A DNA stretch of 48,644 nucleotides from Bdellovibrio sp. ZAP7 (lineage in GTDB: Bacteria; Bdellovibrionota; UBA1018; CAIMNF01). The stretch spans positions 1 to 48,644 of the forward strand of contig CAMCGZ010000019.1 of NCBI GenBank assembly GCA_945874535.1, read 5' to 3'. Shown here piece after piece: positions 9,404 to 18,316 of this stretch; the stretch's first letter is position 1, and each line of letters starts with the position of its first letter. Both the position numbers and the translations under genes were made by a program. The notes beneath the pieces are model-generated. The model made no database searches. It worked only from the letters and a program-made list of their open reading frames with translations, and had not been told where the DNA came from.

Positions 9404-10821
9404 TCCTTTGCTGTGATTCCGTATTTCTCGAGCTTCCTGAGCAGGGTCTTTTTGGGAATGTTCGCATGGAGTGCGGTCTGGTTGATCTTGCCCCTGAACG
9501 CCCGGAGTGCGTTGATGAGAAACTGCTTTTCGAATTCCTCTTTGCTGGCTTGAAAATCGAATTTCTGGATGCTCATCCTGAAACTCATGGCCTCGCCTTC
9601 CATCGGGACGGAGCCTTGCTCGAGTCCGATTTCTGCTACCGCCTCCGGAGGGGTGACCTTGCGGATCCGCTCCGGGAGTGATTCGACAGTGATCCACTCA
9701 CCCGACTCCAGAACGAATGCATGTTCAAGGACGTTCTCCAGTTCCCGGATGTTACCGGGCCAACGGTGTGAACGGAGAGATGACATGGCCTCCGGAGTCA
9801 GTCCACGGACTTCTTTACCGTAGCGTTGATTGAACTTGTCGACAAAATACCGTGCCAGGGACTCGATGTCATTCTTCCGGTCCCGCAGAGGCGGGAGTTG
9901 GATCGGAAGCACATTCAGGCGGTAAAAAAGATCTTCTCGAAACGAGCCGGACTCGATCATCGATTCCAGGTCGCGATTGGTCGCGGCGACGATCCGGACA
10001 TTCATCTCGATTTCCCGGTTCGATCCGACAGGTGTGAATTTCTTCTCCTGAAGTACGCGCAAGAGCTTCACTTGCATGGATGGTGGAATCTCGCCGATCT
10101 CGTCCAGGAACAGAGTGCCACCCTCGGCATACTGGAATTTTCCGATTTTTCTGGTGTCGGCACCGGTGAAGGCGCCTTTTTCATGGCCGAAGAATTCACT
10201 CTCCATCAGAGTTTCCGGAATTGCAGAGCAGTTCACGGCGACGAACCGGTTGTCTTTTCTCGGGCCGTTATAGTGGAGGGACTGGGCGACCAGCTCCTTG
10301 CCTGTTCCGCTTTCTCCGCGGATCATGACAGCCGTTTCGACCCGGGCGAGACGGTCGATCACGCTGAAGATTTTTTTCATCTCATTGCTCTGGCCGACAA
10401 ATTCGTTCCCGCTCGGAAGATTGAAGACCGGCGCGGAGTAAGAGAGTTTCTTCACCATGTTCTGACTGCGGAATGCCTGATCGATCATGTAGACCAGGTT
10501 GTCGGAACGGACCGGTTTCTCTAGGTAATTGTAGGCGCCGAGCCGGGTCGCTTCCACCGCATCTCGGATATTGGAAAAAGCGGTCAGGATGATGACCATG
10601 ATGGAAGGATCATGGGCTTTGATTTCCTTCAGGGCCTCGATGCCCGACATCCGGGGCATGTTCACATCCATGAGGACCATGTCGTATTCCCCGGCCCGGA
10701 CGCGGGTGACCGCTTCGTCTCCATCTGCGGCCTGATCGACCCGATACATCCCTTCGGTGAGCGCGGAGGTCACTGTGCTACGGAGGCCGGCATCATCATC
10801 AACCACGAGGATATTACGCAT
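9394..10821 (-). CDS. NtrC-family sigma-54-dependent response regulator
   Basis: The 475-residue protein has three textbook parts. A receiver domain (1-120) carries acidic pocket residues D8-D10, phospho-acceptor D52 in MVLMDVNMP, and EKPV with the conserved Lys. An AAA+ domain (about 145-380) has Walker A GESGTGKE, the sigma-54 contact loop GAFTGA, Walker B GTLFLDEIGEI and an arginine-finger region. A Fis-type helix-turn-helix forms the C-terminus (INQTALHANIPKKTLLRKLEKYGI). It should activate RNA polymerase holding sigma-54 at promoters bound far upstream. Its start overlaps the histidine kinase gene by 8 bases, so the two form a cognate pair. No convincing sigma-54 promoter was found in this window, so its targets probably lie elsewhere. 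Confidence 0.96.
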   Translation of the reverse strand: MRNILVVDDDAGLRSTVTSALTEGMYRVDQAADGDEAVTRVRAGEYDMVLMDVNMPRMSGIEALKEIKAHDPSIMVIILTAFSNIRDAVEATRLGAYNYLEKPVRSDNLVYMIDQAFRSQNMVKKLSYSAPVFNLPSGNEFVGQSNEMKKIFSVIDRLARVETAVMIRGESGTGKELVAQSLHYNGPRKDNRFVAVNCSAIPETLMESEFFGHEKGAFTGADTRKIGKFQYAEGGTLFLDEIGEIPPSMQVKLLRVLQEKKFTPVGSNREIEMNVRIVAATNRDLESMIESGSFREDLFYRLNVLPIQLPPLRDRKNDIESLARYFVDKFNQRYGKEVRGLTPEAMSSLRSHRWPGNIRELENVLEHAFVLESGEWITVESLPERIRKVTPPEAVAEIGLEQGSVPMEGEAMSFRMSIQKFDFQASKEEFEKQFLINALRAFRGKINQTALHANIPKKTLLRKLEKYGITAKDYN

Positions 10822-12829
10822 GTCTTGTCTCCTTGTTCTTACTTGTCAAAATGGCATTGAGAGGAAGTCCGGGGCGGACCACTTGGGCTGGAGTCAGCTC
10901 CATGGGGAGTCGGATCCGGAATCGGGTTCCGATCCCCGGGCGGCTGTCGACAGACAGTTCACCGCGATGGGCTTCGATAAAGTAGCGGGAGAGGTAAAGA
11001 CCGAGGCCGGTACCCTTCACGCTACGGGTCGTATCGTTGTTGATCCGGTAGAAGCGGCTGAAGAGATTGCCGATCTCGTCTTCGGGAATTCCGATTCCCT
11101 GGTCCTCGATCGTGATGTCCACATGGTCTCCTGACTCGCGAGTGGTCAAAGTAACGGCGGTTTTCTCGGGCGAATACTTGATCGCGTTGTCGAGGAGGTT
11201 GGATAGGACCTTCGAGATGAGAGTTGCGTCGATGCGGATCGGAAACAAGGGTTCAAAATCGAGCCTGACTTCGATCTGCTTGGCTTGCGCACCGAAACGG
11301 TGCTTGAGTACCACCTGCTCGAGAAGCTGATTGAGGTCGCGGGATTGGAGATTCACACGGATTCCCTGGCTGTCGATCTGGGTGAGTTCGAGAAGGGAGT
11401 TGATGAAATGATTCAATTCATCGTTCGCCGAAAACAGGTGATTCATCGTTTCGAGGTCACGGGATTCGAGGCGGTTGCCCAGCGAGCGCTTCAGTTGCTC
11501 GGTGAGGCCTTGAATCTTGGCCACGGGGGTTTTCAAATCATGGGTCACCAATTGCAGGAAATTGGTTTTCATCTCTTCGACTTGGAGGAGGGCCCGGTTT
11601 TGTTTCTCGAGCTCGAAGCGTTTCCTGTTTTCCATGTAGAGCCGGACCGGGATCATGAGATAGAAGCTCATGGCCATGGCCAGATAAGGGGCTCCGAGAG
11701 GGATCCAGATGTTTCCGACCCAAGGGAGCGGTTGCAGGAGGATGAGTGAGCCGGCGAAAGTTCCCGCGATCAGGGTCAGGGTCAGGAGAATCAGTCTGCT
11801 GGGGCGGATTCGGGAAGAAGCGAGAATGACCAGCAGCGAGAGCAGGAAGGCAATGAGGGCGACTACGGCATGCGGTGTTTCACGTATTCCCTGTCCGTTC
11901 AGGATCGAGTCGAGAATGTTCGCTTGCACCAGGATTTTTGGAATCGCGGTGCCACCTCCCGGAGCGCTCACCAGGGTGTAGTCATTCGGATTGTCCCGAT
12001 GGAAAACCCCGACCAGGATGATTTTGTCGCGCAGAGTCCCTTGGGGAATTTTTCCTTCCACCAGGTCGACAAACGAGTATCTCGGGTAGGAGAAGGACTC
12101 GTATTCGGGCTCATAAACTTTTCCTTCGGACTGATGGAGTCCCAATAGGAAATAGCGGGCCTCCGAATCGGCAGCAGCGTAGCTTCCCGGGGGTTCGGAA
12201 AAGGACTGCTCCGGGAAGATCCGGTTGGCGAGGGCCAGTTCAAAGGCGGGTTTCTGATAGAGAGAAAGCAAGGCGCGGCGGGTGACCTTGTCTTTTCCGA
12301 ACACGGTTCCATCGCGGTGGACCACTGCCATGGCTTGAGGAAGTTGGCTGAGGGGATAAGGTGCCATCACTTCTCCCGTCGGGTCATAAGGGATTCCGAG
12401 TACGACCGGAGTGCCTCTGGCGTTCAGTCTGACCATCGAGCGGTAGAGCTCCTTCACCGCATCGGTTTCGAAACTCAGAGCATCGATCCGTTGTACCCGC
12501 GTGAAATCCACAGCGTATCCGATTGCCCGAACACCGTGGGACTCGAGTGCTTGAATCGCCTTCACATGAGACGAAACGGTGAGAGGGGAGGTTTCGTTGA
12601 GTTGATTCACGGTCTGGTCATCGAGAGTGATGATGACCATGCCGGGATCGACTGAAGGCTTTTTGGAGAGCCAGAGCCGGAAATCATAAAGCGGAGCTTC
12701 GAGGAACGACAGAGGGGAGGTGGATGCGGTTGCGGCGATCACGACGGCCAAAAGTCCCGGGAGGAGCAGCTCCTGCCAGGGTTTTCTTGTCTTGGGAATG
12801 CGGGAGAGCCAATCTTGGAGTCTTTTCAT
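10814..12829 (-). CDS. CHASE2-domain sensor histidine kinase
   Basis: The protein of about 671 residues has an N-terminal membrane segment (about 22-40) and a large extracytoplasmic CHASE2 sensor domain (about 45-310). Three closely spaced membrane helices follow (about 318-400), then a short linker, a HisKA domain with the phosphorylated His near residue 430 (THDLKTP), and an HATPase domain. The ATPase shows N-box SNLLDNAIKYSPE, G1 DQGIGIP and G2 GTGLGLYL. Family knowledge: CHASE2 senses unidentified periplasmic signals. The first codon may be ATG at 12829 or GTG at 12832; neither has a good Shine-Dalgarno. It is coupled to the response regulator downstream, and its promoter region carries an inverted repeat (12833-12867), so autoregulation is possible. 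Confidence 0.93.
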   Translation of the reverse strand: MKRLQDWLSRIPKTRKPWQELLLPGLLAVVIAATASTSPLSFLEAPLYDFRLWLSKKPSVDPGMVIITLDDQTVNQLNETSPLTVSSHVKAIQALESHGVRAIGYAVDFTRVQRIDALSFETDAVKELYRSMVRLNARGTPVVLGIPYDPTGEVMAPYPLSQLPQAMAVVHRDGTVFGKDKVTRRALLSLYQKPAFELALANRIFPEQSFSEPPGSYAAADSEARYFLLGLHQSEGKVYEPEYESFSYPRYSFVDLVEGKIPQGTLRDKIILVGVFHRDNPNDYTLVSAPGGGTAIPKILVQANILDSILNGQGIRETPHAVVALIAFLLSLLVILASSRIRPSRLILLTLTLIAGTFAGSLILLQPLPWVGNIWIPLGAPYLAMAMSFYLMIPVRLYMENRKRFELEKQNRALLQVEEMKTNFLQLVTHDLKTPVAKIQGLTEQLKRSLGNRLESRDLETMNHLFSANDELNHFINSLLELTQIDSQGIRVNLQSRDLNQLLEQVVLKHRFGAQAKQIEVRLDFEPLFPIRIDATLISKVLSNLLDNAIKYSPEKTAVTLTTRESGDHVDITIEDQGIGIPEDEIGNLFSRFYRINNDTTRSVKGTGLGLYLSRYFIEAHRGELSVDSRPGIGTRFRIRLPMELTPAQVVRPGLPLNAILTSKNKETRHA

Positions 12830-12832
12830 CAC

Positions 12833-12867
12833 AACCGGTGACGCATGGTATCAAAATGGCACCGGTT
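12833..12867. repeat. Perfect 8-bp inverted repeat in the histidine kinase promoter (candidate operator)
   Basis: AACCGGTG (12833-12840) and CACCGGTT (12860-12867) form a perfect inverted repeat separated by 19 bases. The right arm abuts the candidate -35 box and the left arm lies just downstream of the -10, near the expected transcription start. This layout suits a dimeric DNA-binding protein, but binding is inference. Confidence 0.45.
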
Positions 12868-12873
12868 TGTAAA
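12845..12873 (-). promoter_or_regulatory. Candidate promoter of the histidine kinase/response regulator operon
   Basis: Read on the - strand, TTTACA (12873-12868) is followed by 17 bases and TACCAT (12850-12845). The predicted start of transcription, near 12838, would leave a leader of only about 9 bases before the ATG at 12829. Confidence 0.45.
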
Positions 12874-12894
12874 GAGGTCGCCCGGATTAAACGC

Positions 12895-14463
12895 TTATTG
12901 TTTAATGATCACCCGGTCTAGAAGTGGAAGGCCCATGTGGTTGAACCTCAGGTTCCGGAGTGACTTGGAGATCAGGTGGGTGGCGGTTTCTTGAAAGAGT
13001 GGGCTGATCACCGCTTCTTCCACGCAAAGGAGCTTTTGTGCCTGATCGAAAGCGCGGGCTGCCAGTACGGGGGTTTTGGCGCGGACCCCTTCGAACAGGT
13101 ATTGGTCAAAAAAAGGATTCCGGTATCGGACCCGGGCATGGGCGGCCTCGCCGCTGTAGGGGAGCAAGAAGTCCTGTGGAGATAGGACTTTGGCCGTCCA
13201 GGTGATCAAAGTCGCATGGTATTCACCGAGGTCCATGTAGGTGGTGTAGTCCTGGCTGGGAAGGGCGTCGAGCTCCACAGCGATCCCCAGCTGCTCCGAG
13301 ATTCGGCTCTGAAGTTTTTTACCGATCGAGATGTAGGGCTCTGAAATACCTGTCAGGATACGGAGTTTGAATTGATTGCTGACGATGAATCGGGATTTTT
13401 GAAGGCGTTCCCGGGCGAGCTTGCCGTCCTTCGGCAGACGGTGATTGCCAGCCGAACCGGGAAGGGGGGGCAGAATCAAGGAAGGGTGGGGCTTCAGGAG
13501 GTCGGATCCCTCCGGCCGAATCTCTTCCGGGTCGAACGAGTGCAAGATGGCCGCACGGAAATCCCGATTGGTCATGGGGTATCTGGCAGCGTTCAGAGTC
13601 AGGAGATGTCCCCTCATCAGAGGCTGCTTCAGGATTGCGGAACGGTCTTTGACGGAGGGAATGACAGCCGAGGGCAGATTCCATAAAAACCGGAAGCTCC
13701 CGCCTTCATAGCGTTTGAGCGCCTCCTGATGACTGCTGAGGATGTGAAACTCGATCCGGTCGACATTGGACCCGCCCTCAACCGCATGATGCGGATTACG
13801 CTTCAGGACGGCCATTTTTCCGGGCTCATAGCTTTCCCAAACGAAGGGTCCCGCCGAAACCAGCACCCCGGCGCGCCACCAGTTGGACCCGTATTTCTCG
13901 ATCAGATCCTTACGGACAGGGAATAAAGGCCAAAAAGCCGTGTTTTGTTCCCAGTTTGCCGAGGGGCGCTTCAGCTTGATCTTGAGCGTGTAGTCGTCGA
14001 CTGCCCGGATTCCGACTTGGCTCGAATCCTGGATTTTTCCTGAATTGTATTCTCGTGCGTTCTCAATATCGAAAAGATAATACGTGTAAATGGAAGATGA
14101 GGTCGGTGCGATCAGACGGATCCACGCATCAGCGAAGTCCTTGGCGTAAACAGGTCGGCCGTCGGACCATTTGGCTGTTTTTCTGATCTTGAAAGTGTAG
14201 GCTCTCCCGTCGTCCTCACGGCTGAAGGACTCAGCCAGCGCCGGAGCGAGAGTTTCGCCCGGGCCACCCTGTTTGAAGAGTCCCTCGTGGACCGTGAGCA
14301 CCAAGGGGGCATCGATCATGGTCGAGGTTCCATTCCAATCCAGACTGACCGGTGCGGTGGGAAGATGGACTTGCAGGGTCTCAGCCCGAAGACCGGAATG
14401 TGGAAGAAAAAGGGACACGGAAAAAAACAGTTTCCACACCCAAGGTGACGTCCACGCGTTCAT
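12895..14463 (-). CDS. OppA-like peptide ABC transporter substrate-binding protein
   Basis: The 522-residue protein has a signal peptide (about 1-27, ending GLRA before ETLQVHLP). It also has the SBP_bac_5 fold pattern: early 'PVSLDWNGTS...', 'VHEGLF', 'LAPALAESF', 'YTFKIRKTAKWSDGRPVYAKDFADAW', then GPFVWESYEPG and a C-terminal region with LITWTA. These are marks of the OppA/MppA/DppA group, which captures peptides in the periplasm for import. No permease or ATPase gene is adjacent. The start overlaps the PBP1 stop by 4 bases (14460-14463), so it is translationally coupled to a murein synthase. This makes a murein-peptide ligand an attractive guess, not a demonstrated one. A 7-bp inverted repeat (ATTAAAC/GTTTAAT) spans its stop codon at 12886-12906 but lacks a T-run. 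Confidence 0.9.
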   Translation of the reverse strand: MNAWTSPWVWKLFFSVSLFLPHSGLRAETLQVHLPTAPVSLDWNGTSTMIDAPLVLTVHEGLFKQGGPGETLAPALAESFSREDDGRAYTFKIRKTAKWSDGRPVYAKDFADAWIRLIAPTSSSIYTYYLFDIENAREYNSGKIQDSSQVGIRAVDDYTLKIKLKRPSANWEQNTAFWPLFPVRKDLIEKYGSNWWRAGVLVSAGPFVWESYEPGKMAVLKRNPHHAVEGGSNVDRIEFHILSSHQEALKRYEGGSFRFLWNLPSAVIPSVKDRSAILKQPLMRGHLLTLNAARYPMTNRDFRAAILHSFDPEEIRPEGSDLLKPHPSLILPPLPGSAGNHRLPKDGKLARERLQKSRFIVSNQFKLRILTGISEPYISIGKKLQSRISEQLGIAVELDALPSQDYTTYMDLGEYHATLITWTAKVLSPQDFLLPYSGEAAHARVRYRNPFFDQYLFEGVRAKTPVLAARAFDQAQKLLCVEEAVISPLFQETATHLISKSLRNLRFNHMGLPLLDRVIIKQ

Positions 14464-16811
14464 TCCAGTGGTTTCTCGTAGTCCGGCAGACAGGTGGTTT
14501 TTTTAGGTTCGCGTCCCACGATGACTTTTTCGAGAACCACTTGTGACTCGGGACATGAATCGGTGGCGCGCTGTCCGGAGCGTGAGTCGAGTCTCATGTC
14601 CACGAGGTGATCGCTTTCGGGGAATGGCAAAGCCGGCTCGTATTGAAGAGTCCGTTTCATGATTTCGACCCAGACCGGCAATGCGGCCGAGGCACCGGTC
14701 AACCTGACCCGTTTTGGAATGCTTTTATCTTTCTTCCTGGCCTCTGTGATCGCTTCTTCGATCAAGCCCTGATCCAGGCCTGCCCAAACCAGGGCGGTGA
14801 GTTGAGGGGTGTAGCCTACGAACCAGGAATCCCGGTAATCATTCGTTGTTCCAGTCTTGCCTGCTGCAGGACGGTCGAACCCGAGTTGCGAGACGAATGA
14901 TGCGGTTCCTTCGGTGAAAACTCCCTGAAGCAGATAGGTCATCATGTCTGCCACGCCCGGATCGATCCTCGGAGAGGCGCGGTACTCGCTCCGGTAGAAT
15001 TCCGAGCCGTCCGGATTTTGAATGGCCTTGATCACAAAGGGATCTCCGCCCCTGCCGTGATTGGCGAAAGTCATGTAAACCTCGAGGAGCTCCAGGGGGT
15101 TCACTTCGACACTTCCCAGGGTGATCGAAGGAACCTCGGGAACCCGGGTGGACATTCCCAGGGTCTTGGCGGTTTCCGAGACCTCGCCCAAGCCCACGCG
15201 TTTTGCCAACCGCGCTGCAGTCGTATTGATCGATTTTGCGATCGACGACTTGAGCGGGATCCAACCGAGTTTCTCTTTCTCGTAATTCGAGGGTTTCCAG
15301 ACCGGTTGTTTCGAGTCGTAGATCCAGCCCCATTCCTGGTCGAGTAGCGGATAGGCAGGCGTGAAGGTGTTTCCACTGTTGTCTTCGAATGTCCTGAATG
15401 CGGTCGCGTAAACCACGGGTTTGAAGGTGGATCCCGCCTGGCGTTTCATGTTCAAGATGCGGTTGAAGTTGCTCTTCGCATAGTTCCGTCCGCCGATCAG
15501 GGTCCGGATCTCGCCGCTGGTGTGATCCACTGCTGCGACGGCACCCTGAAGCTCGAGTACCCCCTTCAGCTTCAGGCGCATCTCAACCGCCTCAAGGCCC
15601 CGCTGAAGGGCTTCCTGCGCAATCTGGTTCAATCCGAGATCAAGCGTGGTGTAGACCTGCAAACCGAGCTCAGGAATCTCGTTTTCTTCGAAGCGGTCTT
15701 TCATCAGCGAAGTCAGCTCGGCTTTGACGAAATCCACGAAATAGGGAGCCCTGTTCCCGGCTTGAGGAGCCTTGGCCAGTCGGATCGGTTGCTTCAGCGC
15801 TCGCTGGAACTCGTCCTCTTTGATCCTTCCGGTCTCGAGCATCCGCTCGAGCACATAACGCTGTCGGGTCTTGGCACGGTCCATGTGACGGTGGGGTGAA
15901 TAGAAGACCGGCCCTTTGATCAATCCCACCAGCAATGCGATCTCTCCTGTGTTGAGCTCGCTCACGCTCTTACCGTAAAAGTACTTGGCTCCTTCCGAGA
16001 ATCCGCGGATCTCGAAGGAACCGATCTGCCCCAGAAAAACCTCGTTCAAGTAGCGCTCGAAAATCTGTTTCTTGCTGTACTTGAGTTCCAGAACCGGAGC
16101 GAGGAAGAGCTCGTTGATCTTCATGAAGAGATTGCGGTTGCGCCTCTCCATCAGGTTTTTGACCAACTGCTGGGTGATGGTGCTCCCGCCTTGGGAGAGT
16201 GACAGGGTTTTGAGATCCACAAAAATCGCCCTGAGAAACCCACGCGGATCGATACCGAAATGCTCGTAAAACCGGTTGTCCTCGGCGGCCATCACGGCGA
16301 GCGGGATCTGTTCGGGGAACTCCTCGAACTTGAGGACCTCCCGGATCTGATTCTTGTCGGCACTCAGTGTTCCAACGAACTCAGGTTCCAGGTACACGTC
16401 ATCAATCGGACCGTTATCGGTTTGAATGGAGATCAATGAAGAGGTGGGGCCTTTTCCTTCGAACTGGAACGAGATCCTCTTGTCACGGAGGGAGAGGGTC
16501 GGATGTTGTTCCGGAATGAGGAAGTCGGGGTAGCGGGTCGAGTGGAGGATGATCGAAAGCTCATTCGGCGAAACACGGACCGAATATCCCAGTGATCTGA
16601 TTTTGCGCTCGAGGGTGCCACGGGCCATCGGAGGTGCGATTCGGGTGACGCTAGAATAGATGCGGGTCGGAATGAATTCGAGAGGGGCTTCGAATGCGGC
16701 ATCGACTTGCCTGTACAGGTAGAAAAAGAAGGTCACGAAAGCCAGGACGAGGAGGGCCGATGCGATCACGAACCCGCGGCGATTTCGGGCGATTTTATTT
16801 GTAAAATTCAT
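14460..16811 (-). CDS. Class A penicillin-binding protein (PBP1B-like bifunctional murein synthase)
   Basis: The 783-residue protein has one N-terminal membrane anchor (about 14-32) and a UB2H-like segment (about 45-140). A GT51 glycosyltransferase domain follows, with catalytic Glu177 in EDNRFYEHFG and GGSTITQQLVKN. The C-terminal transpeptidase carries SxxK with Ser461/Lys464 (STFK), SxN (SIN) and KTGT. It polymerises lipid II into glycan strands and cross-links them on the outer face of the inner membrane. The UB2H-like part resembles E. coli PBP1B, which needs the lipoprotein LpoB; no LpoB-like gene is seen here. Start ATG at 16811 has an AAGGG sequence upstream. Transcription probably comes from the - strand promoter at 16832-16860. 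Four bases overlap with the OppA-like gene downstream. Confidence 0.95.
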   Translation of the reverse strand: MNFTNKIARNRRGFVIASALLVLAFVTFFFYLYRQVDAAFEAPLEFIPTRIYSSVTRIAPPMARGTLERKIRSLGYSVRVSPNELSIILHSTRYPDFLIPEQHPTLSLRDKRISFQFEGKGPTSSLISIQTDNGPIDDVYLEPEFVGTLSADKNQIREVLKFEEFPEQIPLAVMAAEDNRFYEHFGIDPRGFLRAIFVDLKTLSLSQGGSTITQQLVKNLMERRNRNLFMKINELFLAPVLELKYSKKQIFERYLNEVFLGQIGSFEIRGFSEGAKYFYGKSVSELNTGEIALLVGLIKGPVFYSPHRHMDRAKTRQRYVLERMLETGRIKEDEFQRALKQPIRLAKAPQAGNRAPYFVDFVKAELTSLMKDRFEENEIPELGLQVYTTLDLGLNQIAQEALQRGLEAVEMRLKLKGVLELQGAVAAVDHTSGEIRTLIGGRNYAKSNFNRILNMKRQAGSTFKPVVYATAFRTFEDNSGNTFTPAYPLLDQEWGWIYDSKQPVWKPSNYEKEKLGWIPLKSSIAKSINTTAARLAKRVGLGEVSETAKTLGMSTRVPEVPSITLGSVEVNPLELLEVYMTFANHGRGGDPFVIKAIQNPDGSEFYRSEYRASPRIDPGVADMMTYLLQGVFTEGTASFVSQLGFDRPAAGKTGTTNDYRDSWFVGYTPQLTALVWAGLDQGLIEEAITEARKKDKSIPKRVRLTGASAALPVWVEIMKRTLQYEPALPFPESDHLVDMRLDSRSGQRATDSCPESQVVLEKVIVGREPKKTTCLPDYEKPLE

Positions 16812-16820
16812 TCTTTACCC

Positions 16821-16850
16821 TTGACTCCACCACTATGCGCTTCGTATTTT
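16821..16850 (+). promoter_or_regulatory. Candidate promoter of the outer membrane barrel gene
   Basis: TTGACT (16821-16826), an 18-base spacer and TATTTT (16845-16850) give a good sigma-70-like promoter. The start would be near 16857, leaving a ~20-base leader that includes the GGAGG ribosome binding site at 16864-16868. It is interleaved with the opposite-strand PBP1 promoter. Confidence 0.65.
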
Positions 16851-16860
16851 CGGATTTCAA
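16832..16860 (-). promoter_or_regulatory. Candidate promoter of the PBP1 gene
   Basis: On the - strand, TTGAAA (16860-16855), a 17-base spacer and CATAGT (16837-16832) precede the PBP1 ATG at 16811. Its boxes interdigitate with those of the + strand promoter, so the two polymerases would occupy the same DNA. Confidence 0.55.
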
Positions 16861-16876
16861 GATGGAGGATCACACC

Positions 16877-18307
16877 ATGAGATTTTTTGCGAAAGTGTCA
16901 CGCGCCGCGTTCCTGGTTTCGGGAGTTGTTTCGGCTTGGTCCCCATCCGCAAGCGCATTGGATCTCGACTGGCACGGCCAGTTTCGCGGAGAGACTCACA
17001 CTCTCTTCGGCTACGCCAATGCGGCCCAATCGGCCTTGGCACCCACGGGCTATTCCATTCCGAGTAACGGTGAGTCGCCCGCATCCTTCCAGAATCTTTT
17101 TTTGAGACTCCGCCCGAAGGCGATCGTCAATGACAACATCACGATTCATTCAGACATCTGGCTCGGTGCTCCCGATACGGGGATCTTCGGTGCCAATGGG
17201 CGGACCTCGAGGGTGAATCAATCCCGCGCCAACCAAGCTGCACTCAGTGCGCAAACGCTCTTTGCCGAATTCGCCAGTGACTTCGGGACGGTGCGTGTCG
17301 GTCGGGTTCCGCTTCACTACGGTCTGGGTCTGGTTTGGAATTCGAATCCGAACGGGTGGGATCGCCTGCCTTCAAACGGTGACGCCGTCAGCATGGTTAC
17401 CAAGCTTGGTTCGTTCAAGTTCATGCCTGCCTTCGTGAAATACCAGCACAGCAACACGGCAGGCACGGGAAGTGTCGGAAACGCGGGGAATAGTGACTAC
17501 GTACTCAGCCTGAGCTACACCAACGATGACGAGCAGATGGATGCAGGAATCATGTTCATGCGCCGGATCGCGGGTCAAAACGCGAATGTGACCAATCCTT
17601 TCTCGCTCGGTGGGGTCTCGACCTCCGGCTTTGCTTACAATCTTTGGGATATCTACGGCAAAAAGAAGCTCGGCATCCTGACCCTGAAGGCTGAGATTCC
17701 GGTCATTTCGGGAACCTATGCCGGGAATCCCTACAGCACGGTTGCCGGGGCCCTTCAAGCCGAGGCGGATCTTGGCGACCACTGGAAGCTGAAGCTCAAT
17801 GCCGGTTCCGCAAACGGACAAGGAAATGGCCCCCAGACGTCACTCGGAACCTTTTATTTCCATCCGGACTATCGCCCGGCGCTCATCTTGTTCAACTACA
17901 ACCTCCGCAATATCACGCAAAACGCGGGAACCAACGGTTCCCCATTTGATGCGGGCGTCACCAACGCCCGCTTCCTGGCCCTCTCTGCCGACTTGACTGC
18001 CGGTAAGTTCACCCACGTCTTCAAGGGCATGTATGCCATGGCGGATCAGGCGGCCGATGGTGTGAATCAGTTTTTCAATACCTTCACCGGCGCTTACGAG
18101 GCCGCGGGTGGCAGCGCGCAGAGCACGGATCTCGGTTTTGAAGTCGATTACCAGCTCGGTTATCAGTGGGATGAGTCTATCCGCTTCGGTGCCGACTTCG
18201 GTCTCTTCATGCCCGGAAAGTTTTTCGAATATGCCGGGAATTCAGCGGTGGCGAACGTCAATCGGGCGATCTTCGCCTCAAGCCTGAACATGATGGTTCG
18301 CTTCTGA
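16877..18307 (+). CDS. Porin-like outer membrane beta-barrel protein
   Basis: The 476-residue protein has a signal peptide (MRFFAKVSRAAFLVSGVVSAW..., cleaved near ASA before LDLDWHGQF). It then shows alternating short hydrophobic/aromatic strands and Gly/Asn-rich turns along its whole length, ending MMVRF with the C-terminal aromatic residue typical of outer membrane barrels. The start is set by GGAGG at 16864-16868, eight bases before ATG 16877; an in-frame ATG at 16835 lies inside the promoter. It may be a diffusion channel or a structural outer-membrane protein; no substrate can be read from the sequence. It is divergent from PBP1 and has its own strong promoter and ribosome binding site, suggesting high expression. 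It ends 9 bases before the stop of the convergent SDR gene. Confidence 0.85.
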   Translation: MRFFAKVSRAAFLVSGVVSAWSPSASALDLDWHGQFRGETHTLFGYANAAQSALAPTGYSIPSNGESPASFQNLFLRLRPKAIVNDNITIHSDIWLGAPDTGIFGANGRTSRVNQSRANQAALSAQTLFAEFASDFGTVRVGRVPLHYGLGLVWNSNPNGWDRLPSNGDAVSMVTKLGSFKFMPAFVKYQHSNTAGTGSVGNAGNSDYVLSLSYTNDDEQMDAGIMFMRRIAGQNANVTNPFSLGGVSTSGFAYNLWDIYGKKKLGILTLKAEIPVISGTYAGNPYSTVAGALQAEADLGDHWKLKLNAGSANGQGNGPQTSLGTFYFHPDYRPALILFNYNLRNITQNAGTNGSPFDAGVTNARFLALSADLTAGKFTHVFKGMYAMADQAADGVNQFFNTFTGAYEAAGGSAQSTDLGFEVDYQLGYQWDESIRFGADFGLFMPGKFFEYAGNSAVANVNRAIFASSLNMMVRF

Positions 18308-18316
18308 GGGAGGGCT

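Noticed and set aside
12855-12871. Possible sigma-54 promoter (TGGCAC...TTTGTA) near the NtrC-type regulator's operon
   Set aside because: The -12 element reads GT where GC is required and spacing is off by one; it also points to the + strand, where no gene starts.
12886-12906. ATTAAAC/GTTTAAT hairpin as terminator of the OppA-like gene
   Set aside because: It is AT-rich, spans the stop codon and lacks a T-run; termination here is doubtful.
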